NCBI GenBank assembly: GCA_024305745.1
Contig: JAHRBS010000013.1
Span: forward strand, 682,001 to 746,000
Source of the DNA: Polyporus tsugae
Lineage: Eukaryota > Basidiomycota > Agaricomycetes > Polyporales > Polyporaceae
DNA length: 64,000 nt
Direction of reading: 5' to 3'
The notes beneath the pieces are model-generated. The model saw only the letters and a program-made list of their open reading frames with translations, ran no database searches and was not told the origin of the DNA. How positions within the stretch are numbered: the stretch's first letter is position 1; every line of letters starts with the position of its first letter. Made by a program: the position numbers and the translations under genes. Below are positions 34,950 to 45,903 of the stretch, piece by piece.

Positions 34950-36756
34950 GGAGAGGGGGCGCCCGATCCAGACACTCGACCCCTGTCATCAAGATTCCCC
35001 CATCCATTTCGGGAACCCGCATGTACAGTACGGCAACCTTCCTAGAGGAACGTGTCAGGAAGCCGATCGTATGCGGCCTCGAGGCTCCTCGAGTGACAAT
35101 GCACCTAATGTCGTTGGCGCCGGCGAGGAGATACCGGTACGACGGAGAAGGATGTAGTACGCAACTGCACGTAATTCGGCACATATCCATTATATCAAAA
35201 GCTAAACCCTCCCAGTGTCGGACGTTGGTCTTGCGGAGGATAGATGTTTCCGGTGCGGTCCTAGGGTGGCTGCGGGACAAAGTTCGAAGGTCTTCTCCGG
35301 CGGGACGCTGGTCAAAGAGTGCCGGTAGCGCTGACAATGTTCTTACAGTGCACGGTTATGGAAGAGCCCGGATTGGCCGAGGGCCTAGAGGATCTTTACG
35401 TTGCCATCCAGATAACTCCAGCGTACGCCGTATCCCGACGCTAAATTTCGAGAGGGATCAGCACGTACACTCAGCGTACGGACTCGAATATTCGGACCTT
35501 CTTGACACGTGTCTTTGCTGCTTTCGTATCCACCACTTCCCTTTCCTTCAAGTGTCGTTTTTGTCATATTACAGAGCTCTAAACAGCTAATCAGATGCGA
35601 ATAGAGAGGTGGTGGCCAAGCTTGGCCAACAGTGGAGAGTGGGAGCTCACTTTTATAATAGACGCCCGGTTGAGGGAGGTGTCGCGATGGCTGTGCTGCA
35701 ACTCTCCGCAAACCTCGGACCCGGCAACCGGCAACAACCCGGGGAACTTGAACCGGAACTTCCCATTGAGTCAATCCCTGCTTTCACAAAATCTCCCGGT
35801 CCCCTCACTAATACTTATGCTCCCTGAATGCCTCAGTGACGACGGAATCGGAGTACTCTGACTTGTGCGCCTTACTCATTTCACCGCCTAGGCCTCACCT
35901 CCGCTGATCGCTCAATGCCGACGTCGTAGCAACATGGTTACTTGATAGCCTCAGCAAGGCGAGAACAGTGCGGCGGGATGACGCCAAAATGCCACGGTTA
36001 GGTCATGGTCAAACATACGTGCAAGTCAACAGAGAATGTCAAATTTGCAAAGGACGGCAGAAAAACGGCGAGGGTGGCCTCCCTCTGTTCTCAGATACGA
36101 CAACGTGTATGGACCCACAGGTCATCTGGTCTGGCATGTGTCCATTATCTCGCATCCTGAATATCGTTCAACAACGTCAGCCCGTATCAGCAGCCTCGTT
36201 TTGAAACTTATCTCACACACGGACTGTGCACTGTAGCCAATACCAGGTAATGCGCACAACTGCCGCCCCCACTCTCGGTCCAACGTTGCTATAATCTCCC
36301 GAATTCTCACTTCTATCCATCGCCGACAGCAGGCCGCGGCACGGACCAAACCAATCTAACTGAAGCCACGACAAGAACCCTCTTACCCTGCACGGCTACC
36401 CCACTGTTTAGATTTACAGGCCGACGCTAGGCCTACCAGGATACGTCGATTCAGAAGCATCGGCCTTCTACCGTAGGGACAGCGCGCCGTGCAGAAAATT
36501 GCGTTCTTTGTTCCAGACGCACCATGCAACCACTGTCCAGGTCTCGGTGACACCCCACAACGACTTGCTCCACCCGCTCGCGCCCACTGACAACCCACTC
36601 CTTCTCAAAACCCTCCCCGGAGAAGTTCTGCGCGGCCGACGTTCGCGCTCCCGCACGTATCACAATATTAGCTTCGTATGCTGTAGTACAAACGCGAGTA
36701 AGTCGGTGCTATACGCTAGAACCAAGAGTACAACCAGGTTCACATTTATTTAATTT
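34950..36756. other. Intergenic, no gene supported
   Basis: This is an 1.8-kb gap between the CYP505 promoter and the 3' end of RPAP1. A 227-codon + strand frame at 34907-35590 has atypical composition, no motif and no paralogue in the window, so I do not call it. Confidence 0.5.
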
Positions 36757-39700
36757 CTACCGATCTACGTTACCGTCTAGCAGGTTCTTCAACCTCTCCT
36801 TCACACCCTCCCCACACCTCCCCGCAAACTCGAGCCTCTGCGCCCTCCACATACCCGGCTGCTCGAAGCACGCCGGCGGCAGCACGATCACCCCCTCCCT
36901 GTTCTGCCTATACAGCACCACGTCCCGAATCGCCTCCAGCCCGCCCTGGTCGACCACCGCCCTCAACAACTTCCTCGCCTTCTCCTCCCCCCCAGCACCA
37001 CCACCACCACCACCAGACCCCAGACCCAGACCCAGGTCCGGCCAGATATTGCACGCAACATGGTGCACCGCGACGAGCCGCACGAACCCCTCCAACGGGC
37101 TCCTGACTAGCGCGCGCAGGTACGCCCCGACGACCTCCGCGTCGCCCTCGACGGGCCACAAGTATTCCGCGACGCTCCCCGTCACGACTTCCTCTGGGGG
37201 CGTCCGCACCGTGCGCACGACCTGCCCAAAGTCCGCCCACAGGTACTTGCGGTAGTCGACCGGGTAGCGCATCGACAGCGGCGGGAGGAGCAGGCGCGCG
37301 AAGAGCGGGTGCGCGAACGACACCGCGTCGTACAGCGCGACGAGGTCCGTGTACCACTGGTAGAACGGCACCGCTGCCCCGAGGAAGCGCTTCGCGACCG
37401 CGTCGATGCTCAGGCTGCTGCCGTCCGCCGCGTGGGTTTGCATCGAGGGCGGCGGGGTCTTGAGCGTCTTCGCGGACGCGGATGCCGAGAAGGGCGCGAG
37501 GAGCTCGGCCATGAAGCGCGCTACGAGGGCGTCGCGGAAGACCTCCTCGGCGGAGTCGGTCTGCTGCTGCCCGTGCTCGAGCATGAAGACCTTCATGCAC
37601 CCGAACACGGCCTCCTCGCGGCTCAGGAGGAAGCCGCCCAGCTGATGGTAGCGCAGAACCTCCTGGCTGATGCGGATGAACAGGAGCGTGGCGCGCACGA
37701 CCTCGGCTTCGGATGCGTTCCAGGAGTCTGGAAGGTTCTTGAAGACGTCTGATTCGCCCGACTTGAGCAGGTGGTCCAGCGGGCAGAACATCCAGTCCTT
37801 CGTCAACGGGAGCGGATAGTCTCGCTTGTCGTTCAGCTGCAGAGAAGAGAGGGGAGGAAGACGTAGGGTAGTGGCGGTAGCGATAGACCGAGGCGTTATC
37901 CAAGTTGAGGAGACCACCTGCTCGCCCTTCGCTCGTAATGAATGTACCAGGAAAGGTGTGATGACGTCCATGCCACCTTTCTCCCAGATGTCCTCTGGAA
38001 TCGACCAGCCCCGCGATCGCAAGAAGTCGGCCGTGATCGTCTCCGCAACATCAGCAGCTGTACGTTCTGCGACTGCCTCGTCTCCGGGGAACAGGCGACA
38101 AAGGATGGCGAACGCCTGAGCCATCCAAAGGTCGAGAGACGTCCCTGGGATCCTGCGCGAGAGCTGGAGGTAGAAGGCGAGCAGCGCCGACAGAGGTCTG
38201 CAGAACAGATGACCGTAGGGGATAGACTCGGGGGTGTACAGCGACGCCCATAGCGGGTGAGTTGTGATAGCGGCGCATATACTGGACAATTCAGCGATAG
38301 GGAGGGCGAAGGGCGGAGAATCCGAGGTATTGGTAGGCGAGTCCGGGATGCAAGACAGGAAGAGCCGGACCACAGAGGCGAGTGTGTCCGCGTGTCGGCC
38401 TAGCTCTCGCAGCGAGGGGACATCCGTCGCAAGGATGCCTTGGCGCATCCCCGAGCTCAGCTTTCCAAGGGCTTCTCGAGAGCCCTTCAGCGCTGCTTCG
38501 ACGATGTCCTTCTCCGTCCCATTCGCAAAACCGTCCGTGATCGCATCGAGAACCGCAGACCGTTCTTGCTCGCCACCTCTGACCCCGTTAACCTTTGCGC
38601 CTTCGAGGAATGTAGCGATAGAGCTCCATAACCTGCCCCAGATCTCTTCGTCCGATGCGGTCAGCCGGGCACGCAGCTCGAAGATATCGTCCGCCCAGCT
38701 CCATCCTATGACCTGGCTCCAAAGGATGTCGTGGGTCGGCGACGTACAGTGAGGGTCGCGTGCGCAGACGATCCACGCCTCCAACGCGCGCAACCACGCG
38801 CTTCGCAGCTGGGGTGAATGGCACTCAGGTGATCGAACATACTTGCTGAGCTGGAGGAAATAGTCTTGCGCTGTTGTCGTGATATGCGCGTAGAGACCGT
38901 ACGAGGCGAGTGTTGCGTAGAAGTGGAGCGTTTCCGAGAGAAGTTGTGTCGCGAAGGGAAGAGGGTACGGGGAGGATGGTGGTGAGGTGATGACGAAGCG
39001 CAGGAGCGAGTCCGCGGGGTCAACAAGGGCGCTGGCGTTCTCACGTGAGGAGGCCGCTAGTAGACGCAGGAATTGGAGCGCGAAGGGATTTGGAAGGGGT
39101 GAATCGTCCGTCGGCGGGATGGATGTGAGGAGGAATCGTTGGAAGACGTTGGAAAAGAGGCCTTCCGTCTTGACGATCTTAGTCGCGTTGTCGTTCGAAT
39201 GTTGAGCGAGTCGATGGAGGACAGCAAGAAGCTGAGAGAGGCTCTCCTGCGGCAAATCCCCGAGGGAGAAGACGTTCGCGCACTGAGGCAAGATGAAGTC
39301 CAACGGGAGGGAAGAGAGAGCCTCTCCACGATCTAGGTCCCTCAACTCGACACCATCGATGGACTTGGTATCCTCGTCCCATTGAGACGTGCACTCCCAG
39401 AGTAGTTCGATGGCCCGAGCCCCGACGCTCCCCCGCTCGCCCATAGCCTCCGCCCCAGCAGCGAGCATGCGCTTGCGTAGCGCGAGCTCCTGGCCAGCCA
39501 ATTCGGGAATACCCTTCTTCTTGTCAACTGACGTGCGGGCAAGTTTGTGGGCTATCTTGGCCAGCAAGCCAAGCATGGATGCACGCTGCGCAGGTACGGT
39601 GGACCGTGACAAAAGAAAGATGTCCTCGAGAGTGTAGCCAGCATGAGATCCTTCGGCGTGGTGATGCAGACCGAGATGCGTAGGCAGAGAGGCAGTCAAG

Positions 39701-40779
39701 TGTGCAGGAATGGGGATACCAGTGAGGTCGAATCGGACAGTCGGGGTGAAGGACTCGGATGCCTGTTCGGGTTCCGATTCTCCTCGTATCCATTGCAATG
39801 ATGGGTCATTTGCGGGGGCAGTCGGGAAGAAACGTCGCCGAATGTCCTCTGGCGTACCTTCCTCTATGTCTCCCACTTTGCCGTCTACTTCTTTGCGCTC
39901 GTCAGAATCTGCATCTGGTGAGACCTCGGGCGCCGCGACCCGCGAGCGGAGTTGTGCAGGCGGCTTCCACGTCCCCAGGGAGATGACCTGGCCGTCACTG
40001 TCGGATGGCGGGGGTAACGCGAGGGCCCTTTTTCGCGGCGAAGGTGGCGCAGACTCGTAGATATGGACGTCATCGGGGGTTATGTCTGCGAATCGTATTT
40101 TGCGATCCGCACGACTTGGGGGCCGTGTACTGCTTGCGGACGTTGGCGGTGAGGGCGAAGGTCGTAGGACGCTTGCTAGATCAGTGGTCACAAATGGATT
40201 TATTACGCACGAGCTAGCATACATACTGAGAGATCTGGCATGTTCGAGACGGGGACGCAAAGGAGATGAAGGTGGTGACAACCCTGCTCCAAGTTCCTTG
40301 CCTTCACTCTGCGCAGGAGCAGGAGTGCTTGAAGACGTTGGTTCTGTACCGACCTTGTCATCCCCGCTTTTCTTCTGCTTTGCTTCCCTCACCTCGCGAG
40401 CTCTCCTCAGCACCTCCGCGATGTTAGGACCAAACTTCTCGAAGATCTCCGCCCTCTCCTCCTCCCTCTCCTCCTCCGACATGGCCTCTACGCGACGTCG
40501 GTTATCATCCTCTGCCTGCGCGCGCCACCCATCCTGTTCAGCGGTTGGAGTAGTACTACCGATGGGTCTCGGCTGGAAGGACGAGCCAAGGTTCGACGAC
40601 TGGACGACCGGGACATCCCGAATTCGTTTCTGCTCTTGGCCTCGGGTACGAGCAAACGCACTTTGTGAACGATGTTGGACAGCAGGAAAACCGATCCTGG
40701 TGGCAGTCTCTGATGGGGCTGACGGTTTTGAGCCTGGTTTCCTCTCGAGTATGGAACCGATGAGGGGGGCGTGAGCCAT
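36757..40779 (-). CDS. RNA polymerase II-associated protein 1 (RPAP1) homologue
   Basis: This is a single long frame of 1340 codons. RPAP1 (yeast Rba50) helps assemble RNA polymerase II subunits and its nuclear import together with GPN GTPases and chaperones. The N-terminal RPAP1_N signature is visible as VEAMSEEEREEERAEIFEKF followed by GPNIAEVLRRAREVR. The RPAP1_C signature follows in the first third: TVRFDLTGIPIPAHLTASLP, LGLHHHAEGSHAGYTLEDIF and LLSRSTVPAQRASMLGLLAK. The remainder is a long alpha-helical region with DWMFCPLDHLLKSGESDVFK and a C-terminal CGEGVKERLKNLLDG. ATG at 40777-40779 is the first in frame and gives the expected short N-terminus before RPAP1_N. A 51-nt stretch at 40176-40226 has GTATGT and CTAG ends and is a multiple of three, so it may be an intron rather than the coded MYASSCVINPFVTTDL. 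The gene is divergent from PRMT3, about 490 bp apart. Confidence 0.88.
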   Translation of the reverse strand: MAHAPLIGSILERKPGSKPSAPSETATRIGFPAVQHRSQSAFARTRGQEQKRIRDVPVVQSSNLGSSFQPRPIGSTTPTAEQDGWRAQAEDDNRRRVEAMSEEEREEERAEIFEKFGPNIAEVLRRAREVREAKQKKSGDDKVGTEPTSSSTPAPAQSEGKELGAGLSPPSSPLRPRLEHARSLSMYASSCVINPFVTTDLASVLRPSPSPPTSASSTRPPSRADRKIRFADITPDDVHIYESAPPSPRKRALALPPPSDSDGQVISLGTWKPPAQLRSRVAAPEVSPDADSDERKEVDGKVGDIEEGTPEDIRRRFFPTAPANDPSLQWIRGESEPEQASESFTPTVRFDLTGIPIPAHLTASLPTHLGLHHHAEGSHAGYTLEDIFLLSRSTVPAQRASMLGLLAKIAHKLARTSVDKKKGIPELAGQELALRKRMLAAGAEAMGERGSVGARAIELLWECTSQWDEDTKSIDGVELRDLDRGEALSSLPLDFILPQCANVFSLGDLPQESLSQLLAVLHRLAQHSNDNATKIVKTEGLFSNVFQRFLLTSIPPTDDSPLPNPFALQFLRLLAASSRENASALVDPADSLLRFVITSPPSSPYPLPFATQLLSETLHFYATLASYGLYAHITTTAQDYFLQLSKYVRSPECHSPQLRSAWLRALEAWIVCARDPHCTSPTHDILWSQVIGWSWADDIFELRARLTASDEEIWGRLWSSIATFLEGAKVNGVRGGEQERSAVLDAITDGFANGTEKDIVEAALKGSREALGKLSSGMRQGILATDVPSLRELGRHADTLASVVRLFLSCIPDSPTNTSDSPPFALPIAELSSICAAITTHPLWASLYTPESIPYGHLFCRPLSALLAFYLQLSRRIPGTSLDLWMAQAFAILCRLFPGDEAVAERTAADVAETITADFLRSRGWSIPEDIWEKGGMDVITPFLVHSLRAKGEQVVSSTWITPRSIATATTLRLPPLSSLQLNDKRDYPLPLTKDWMFCPLDHLLKSGESDVFKNLPDSWNASEAEVVRATLLFIRISQEVLRYHQLGGFLLSREEAVFGCMKVFMLEHGQQQTDSAEEVFRDALVARFMAELLAPFSASASAKTLKTPPPSMQTHAADGSSLSIDAVAKRFLGAAVPFYQWYTDLVALYDAVSFAHPLFARLLLPPLSMRYPVDYRKYLWADFGQVVRTVRTPPEEVVTGSVAEYLWPVEGDAEVVGAYLRALVRSPLEGFVRLVAVHHVACNIWPDLGLGLGSGGGGGGAGGEEKARKLLRAVVDQGGLEAIRDVVLYRQNREGVIVLPPACFEQPGMWRAQRLEFAGRCGEGVKERLKNLLDGNVDR

Positions 40780-41272
40780 GACTCTGAGCTGAGTGAGCGC
40801 AATGATGATGTCCAGTTGTCACAGCCGTGTATGGGGAGTAAACAGAGCTCAGCGTGGCGCTTCGACAAGGACAATCTGCAGTCGCGCGTACAGCAAGAGT
40901 GGTTTCAAAGGGCCTATACTTAACAGAAACCCTAGCAAGCAGCCAGAGAGAAGTTCATAGAACGAGTTGGAACGCCCAGTCTATTCTAACTCCGTTAAAC
41001 TCCGATCCACGATATCACTGCGGTGGTTGAACAGTTGATAAACTCCGACGGCTCCGCTGTGGCTGCACTGGTCCTTCAACCTTTCGTCGACAAGTTCATC
41101 CAAGTTCGTCCGCAAATATTCATCTCGGTTCATCTGTGGACAACAACCACTTTTCTACAGCCGCCCCATCTTATTAGCCCAACCATACATCCCAGGTAGC
41201 ACCTGAACGGTAGGTTAAAATTTTGCTCGGTCGTATCTGATCAGTACTCAGGGCGTCTCATAGATCCCCACC
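40780..41272. promoter_or_regulatory. Shared divergent promoter region of RPAP1 and PRMT3
   Basis: Both neighbouring genes start outward from this 493-bp gap. No TATA box is evident on either side, which is common for housekeeping genes. Coregulation is an inference from the geometry only. Confidence 0.45.
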
Positions 41273-43534
41273 ATGGCGCTCAGATTTTCCGCCACCCACA
41301 TCCTTGACCCGGAGGAAGGTTCGGACCCCGAATGTAGGGACGACAACCAAGATGGATCCAGCTCAGAAAACGAGGACGAGGATCTGGCTTGGGATGACTG
41401 GGTCTCGGACTCGCTCTCTAAGCGCCCATGCAAGTCCCTATTCGAAAACACGACTTTCGACACCGTCCCAGAGGCATTGGCGTACGATGAGAACACCCAC
41501 GGGTTTAGCCTCAAAACCATCACTGCGCGGCTGGGTAATTCTCAGATCGCACTTCGTGAGCGATATGCGCTGACCTTCGCTTCGCGCTAGGATTGGATCC
41601 CTACAAACGGATTCGCCTCATTAATTGGATTCGGAAGGAGGTATGACGTATTCGATCAGCGTTGGTATCCATCTCTTTACGATGGCCGAGTAGCATCCAT
41701 CCTCGTCGGCAGTGGCCAATTTGAACGGCTCAGAGCCTTTCTTCACTTTGGACGAATATCTCAAGCCCAGCCTTGAAGACGACCCTTTACTGCGTGAGCA
41801 TGGGTTTTTTGGCGTCGAATCATCCCAGCCGCTTACATATTTAAAAACAGAGATAGAACCGGATGACTGGTCAGATTCGGATGAGGAGGTCGATCGGGAC
41901 AAAATCGAGGAACCCAAGGATCTTGCCGCCGCTACCCGCCAGATCAAGGCACTCCAACGAAACCTTCAGCAGGCCAAGCAAGATCTCGTCTACTACCGCC
42001 AGTTTGTCGACGAACGGCTCAACCTTGCTGGCCTCACAGACGAACTCGGGAAGAGTGAAGGTCCCTCGGGAAGCCGTGTCGCACCCCCTCCACGCGATGA
42101 CGACTCGCACTATTTCCAGAGCTACGCTGAAAATGGTGGGTACTGATATTGTAATGTCCACAGAACTGCACACTTACATGCCGCCAGATATCCATTCCGT
42201 CATGATCAATGACAAGGTTCGAACTGTGTCGTACGCCAAGTTCATCTTGGAGAACCCAGAGGCGTTCCGTGATGCCGTCGTCTTGGATGTCGGCTGCGGA
42301 ACCGGCATCCTCTCGTTGTTCGCTGCCAAGGCAGGGGCCAAGCGTGTCTTCGCAATTGACGCAAGCGACATTGCAGAGAAGGCGGAGAAGATCATCAAGG
42401 CCAATGAGTTGGATAGCGTCATTACGTGTGTGGCGTTTCGCCTTTCTCCCGTTCGTACTATGGAACTGAGCCTGGGACATGCCAGGGGGATCCGCGGCAA
42501 GGTCGAAGACATCAAGCTGCCCGAGGGCTATGACAAGGTCGACATCATTATCTCCGAATGGATGGGTTACGCGTTGCTCTACGAGTCCATGCTTGACTCG
42601 GTTCTCCATGCGCGCAACCGCTTCCTGAAGGAAGGAGGAGTCATGGCACCAAGCCAGACCCAGATGATGTTTGCGCTATGCGAAGCCAGCGAGCTGTTCA
42701 AAGAGCGCATCGGGTTCTGGAATGACGTTTACGGTGCGATTACCTCGATCCCTTCTCTTGGTACGGTCGCTGACGACGATGTCCAAGGCTTCGACTTGTC
42801 AGCGATGGGCACACACGTCTACGACGATGCCGTCGTCGACGTAGTCGGCCCGCAGACGGTCGTAAGCCAGCCAGTGGTGGTCAAGGTACGTCAGCGGCGC
42901 ACAACCCTCACTCCCAACCAAATGCTCACCCCCCCCCCCCGTCACACGAAGGACCTACACCTGCGCGAGATCACCCACAAGCAGCTCGACTTCTCCTCGC
43001 CCTTCAAGCTCGTCTCCACCGCCGACCGGCGCATCAAGGTGCACGCCTTCGTCCTCTACTTCGACACCTTCTTCACCAACACCGGCGGACCCGTGCCCGA
43101 CGACGTCGACGTCTACATTATCCAGGAGGGCGACCCGGTCCTCGCCGAGATCTGGCCCCTCGGGGGGCGCCCGTCCCAGGCGCGGCGGATGAGCTCCGCG
43201 GGCCCGCTGACGGGCCGCCCGAAGGTGACGAGCTTCAGCACGGGCCCGGCGTCGGTGCCGACGCACTGGAAGCAGACCGTCTTCTTCTTGCGCGAGCCAA
43301 TTACTGTGGCGGACGGTGCGCGTTCCAGCGGACATTTTTCAGTTTTGGGATCGTGGAAACGCTAACGGGACTCGTTGGTTGGTTGCAGGCACGATCGTCG
43401 AGGGGACGTTCAAGTGCAAGAAGAGCGAAGACAACTCGCGCGAGCTGGACGTCGAGATCCACTTCTCCGTCCGGGAACCGGAGGCGGAGGCCACGCCTGG
43501 AGAGGTCATCGTCCAGATGTACAAGGTGCGGTAG
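41273..43534 (+). CDS. Protein arginine N-methyltransferase 3 (PRMT3-like)
   Basis: ATG at 41273 lies in a strong CCACCATGG context. Exons 41273-41534, 41591-41640, 41694-41793 and 41851 to about 42140, then later ones, join in frame. The N-terminal part (DLAWDDWVSDSLSKRPCKSL, ALDPYKRIRLINWIRKE) corresponds to the PRMT3 substrate-recognition region. The catalytic core has the SAM-binding VLDVGCGTGILSLFAAKAGA, the post-I VFAIDASDIAEKA, the double-E loop SEWMGYALLYESMLDSVL and the THW-type loop PTHWKQTVFFL. The C-terminal beta barrel ends VIVQMYKVR, stop at 43534. In yeast-like and animal systems PRMT3 makes asymmetric dimethylarginine on the ribosomal protein uS5 (Rps2) in the cytosol. The intron splitting the SAM domain after ELDSVIT is GTGTGT...CCAG, and a C-rich intron lies near 42885-42952. 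The gene looks complete. Confidence 0.93.
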
Positions 43535-44371
43535 CAGTGCACGGCAAATTGATGCCCTTTGGTTCCACTGGGCGCCGTGGTCGACTCGTTAAACCATCTT
43601 GGGGGAGAGGAGACGAAAGAAGAATAAAGGTGGTGTGTGATGATATAGCGAAGGATATCTTCTTGCAGTTGTATTCCAGGCACAGTTATGACAACGGCTA
43701 ATTCTATGACACTCGCTGCCATACGCTCGCCTCCGGAAAGCCCTTCGCCCAGCCTCCGAGGTCGGATTCACGCTCACCTTCATCATGCGCAGAAGGCCGT
43801 ATGTAGGACATTCCATTACGGAACTCGAGTTGCCTTCATCCGGAACCATCTTCATACAATTTCACCCGCTATCCTCGGCCGACGAATGGGGCCGTGAGCG
43901 TGGCGCGATAGAAGGACCCAAGACTGATTGATTCACACTAGTACGTCCCTCGCCTCTTGCCCTCAACCCAGGGTTCGCGTCCCCTCCTGACTTTGGCGCC
44001 TGCAGCGTATCAAGCCGGTTACTAATCAGCCCTTGAGTGCAAGTCGGGTGCACCTCGTCGTGAGCGGGCGCACTGGCGTACTCTGACGCTAATCAAGTTG
44101 CCACTGCGACCGCAAAAACCATCCTCGGCGGGGAAGTCTGGTAGAGGGATCAATGCTAATGCATGACAGGTCCCTGACCCACACCGCGTTCATTGCGTCG
44201 TTCCAAACCGAGGAGGCCACACTATGCCCGTTGACCACCTGGAGTATCCCGTGGCTAACGACCTCGTCACGTCGGACATTGCGTATCCAAGACACCACGT
44301 GATCGCCCGTGCGGGGCTGACTGGATGGAAGGAAGAATACGGAGAAAGTTTTGGCCCATCGTGCCCGCAAA
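43535..44371. other. Intergenic, no gene supported
   Basis: This is the PRMT3 3' flank followed by the promoter side of the next gene. It holds one copy (43958-43977) of a 20-mer repeated at 45419-45438. Confidence 0.5.
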
Positions 44372-44377
44372 TATAAG
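44372..44377 (+). promoter_or_regulatory. TATA box of the small gene at 44471
   Basis: TATAAG lies 99 bp upstream of the ATG. The paralogue at 58038-58370 has TATAAAG at a near-identical distance (about 99 bp), which suggests a conserved core promoter. Confidence 0.5.
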
Positions 44378-44470
44378 AGAGGCTGTGTGGGTCAATGTGA
44401 GATTTTTCTTTCCATCCAGGCATACCCGGACGCCTTCCCATCTCCCCCTTATTCGTTCACTGGCAGCAAC

Positions 44471-44796
44471 ATGAACCCCCTCTCCCTTATCGCCACCTCT
44501 TGGCAGCAGCTCGTTTCTGGGAAAGCAGAAGCACCACAGGCTGACGACGATGGTTAGTGTCGTGTCCGATCGTTGCCTCCTCGCGCTCGCAAGCATCCAT
44601 CTGACTCTTCGCGGCGACAGGTCAGTCCGTCCTGTCAAAGAGCAATACAATTTTCGATGCGGATGCTCAGTCACCGGCGGTTGGTCAGAAATCCCCGGTG
44701 AACCTTGGCGCCTCGTCGACCTCTTTCGCAAAGGCAGCAAAGCAGGAGGGCTGGGGGTCACCGACGGCGACGCGGCCGTCTCTTGGTGGTATCTGA
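44471..44796 (+). CDS. Small two-exon protein of 85 residues, paralogue of 58038-58370
   Basis: Exon 1 (44471-44552, 82 nt) encodes MNPLSLIATSWQQLVSGKAE and an acidic end DDD. A GTTAGT...GACAG intron leads to exon 2 (44621-44796), which begins GQSVLSKSNTIFDADAQSPA and ends AKQEGWGSPTATRPSLGGI. The gene at 58038-58370 on the minus strand has exactly the same exon-1 length and intron phase, and its second exon begins AQSVLSDTSTLCGDSAAGKK and ends AKEEGWGAPTATRPSLGA. Conservation of QSVLS and of the C-terminal FAK.AK.EGWG.PTATRPSLG block shows this is a real gene family. The protein is soluble, low-complexity and Ser/Ala/Lys-rich, with no known domain. The role is unknown; one possibility is a stress-associated disordered protein, which is speculation. 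Confidence 0.75.
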
Positions 44797-45903
44797 AGAC
44801 CATATTTGTCTATGTGAGTTCGATTCCTGTCTGCACCGGTTACCCTCATTTTTGCCTGAAGCCTGATCATCGGACGGCCTACTGTTAGCTCGCCATTCCG
44901 ATGGATAACAACACCGTTCGCGGACCGTGCTGTGTACCATAGGGAGGATATCAGTCGCCTGCGGGCATGTTCCGCACCTACGCAATATACATATAAGTAC
45001 CCTGCGGGATTTGAACTCGGGTGGATTGTAGCTATACTGCGTGTTCGTCTGTGAAGCCACTGCCGTATTTTTATCCTGCATTCACTGCTTTTCAAGCCTT
45101 TTTCAACCCCCCCGCCCCCCGTCAGTCCGCGTCGTCCGAGTCCAATCCCGTCGATCATTTTGGATTACGATGAACCCCAGCATCGATGGTAACAACCCTC
45201 GCCGGGGGGGGGGCTCCTGGGCAAAAAAACCCCCCACTCATCGTCTGGGGGTGCCTAAATTGTTGTGGCCCACAAGGAGTAAAATACAAAACGGCGCAAA
45301 ACATGTGCTTGGGGTCGCCGTCAGCAACCGCTATGTCCTGTCGTGGGAGGAGTTCGTCGAGAACCGGTGACGGGCGGGCGGCAGAAGCACCAACTTGCCG
45401 CCGTTGTAGTTCCGCCACTGCCCTCAACCCAGGGTTCGGATGGCTATGGGCTGGGGTTGCTGAATGCCGATGACCACAACCGCCGTTTCAGGGCGGGGGG
45501 CATACGTCGTCTGCCTTCGACTGACCTAGCAGTGCTAGTCGGTTCAAGCGGCGAGCGTTCAACTTGAAGAGAGGTGCGTTCGGGTGATTTGGTCACGCTC
45601 GTCCGCAAGCGAATCAATTCGGGTCTGCCAAGGTATACAATCGAGTCATCATGAAGTGGAGCGGGGGGCGATGCGGAGGGCGAGAACAGCTTGCGGATGG
45701 TGCCATTCCTTTTATTCAAGATTAAGGTTAGTATCTCTCATCAGCGATCCATGGCTCGGAAATGCAGGTACGTACACGTCACGACGGCCGGACTACCAGT
45801 GCTCTCTATGTGAGGGCCGACCATCTGGAAGTGAACGTAGTGCGGCGGATCAGCAACGAGGAGATAATAATTTCAAGACGGACACGCTCACCCTTCTATC
45901 CTG
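44797..45903. other. Intergenic, no gene supported
   Basis: A short frame MNPSIDGNNPRR starts at 45171 with the same MNP start as the gene at 44471 but lacks its conserved C-terminus and runs through G9, A7 and C6 homopolymers. I do not call it. Confidence 0.45.

Noticed and set aside
34907..35590. 227-codon + strand frame
   Set aside because: No motif, odd composition, no supporting splice structure; treated as a chance frame.
36908..37903. 331-codon minus-strand frame rich in Arg/Pro
   Set aside because: Alternative frame inside the RPAP1 coding sequence with artefactual composition.
37838..37918. 81-nt GT-AG stretch in RPAP1 as an intron
   Set aside because: The coded residues (a TWITP...LRLPPLSSLQ stretch) look like conserved RPAP1 sequence, so I keep it as exon.
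41863..43365. Single continuous 500-codon + frame
   Set aside because: It merges PRMT3 exons with read-through of introns and starts out of frame with the true N-terminal exons. The spliced model is used instead.
44971..45060. Possible tRNA on the minus strand (GTTCAAATC T-loop-like motif near 45010)
   Set aside because: The bases flanking the motif do not form a T-stem and no acceptor, D or anticodon stem could be found.
44685..45158. 157-codon minus-strand frame
   Set aside because: Overlaps antisense the well-supported small gene 44471-44796 and shows no homology of its own.
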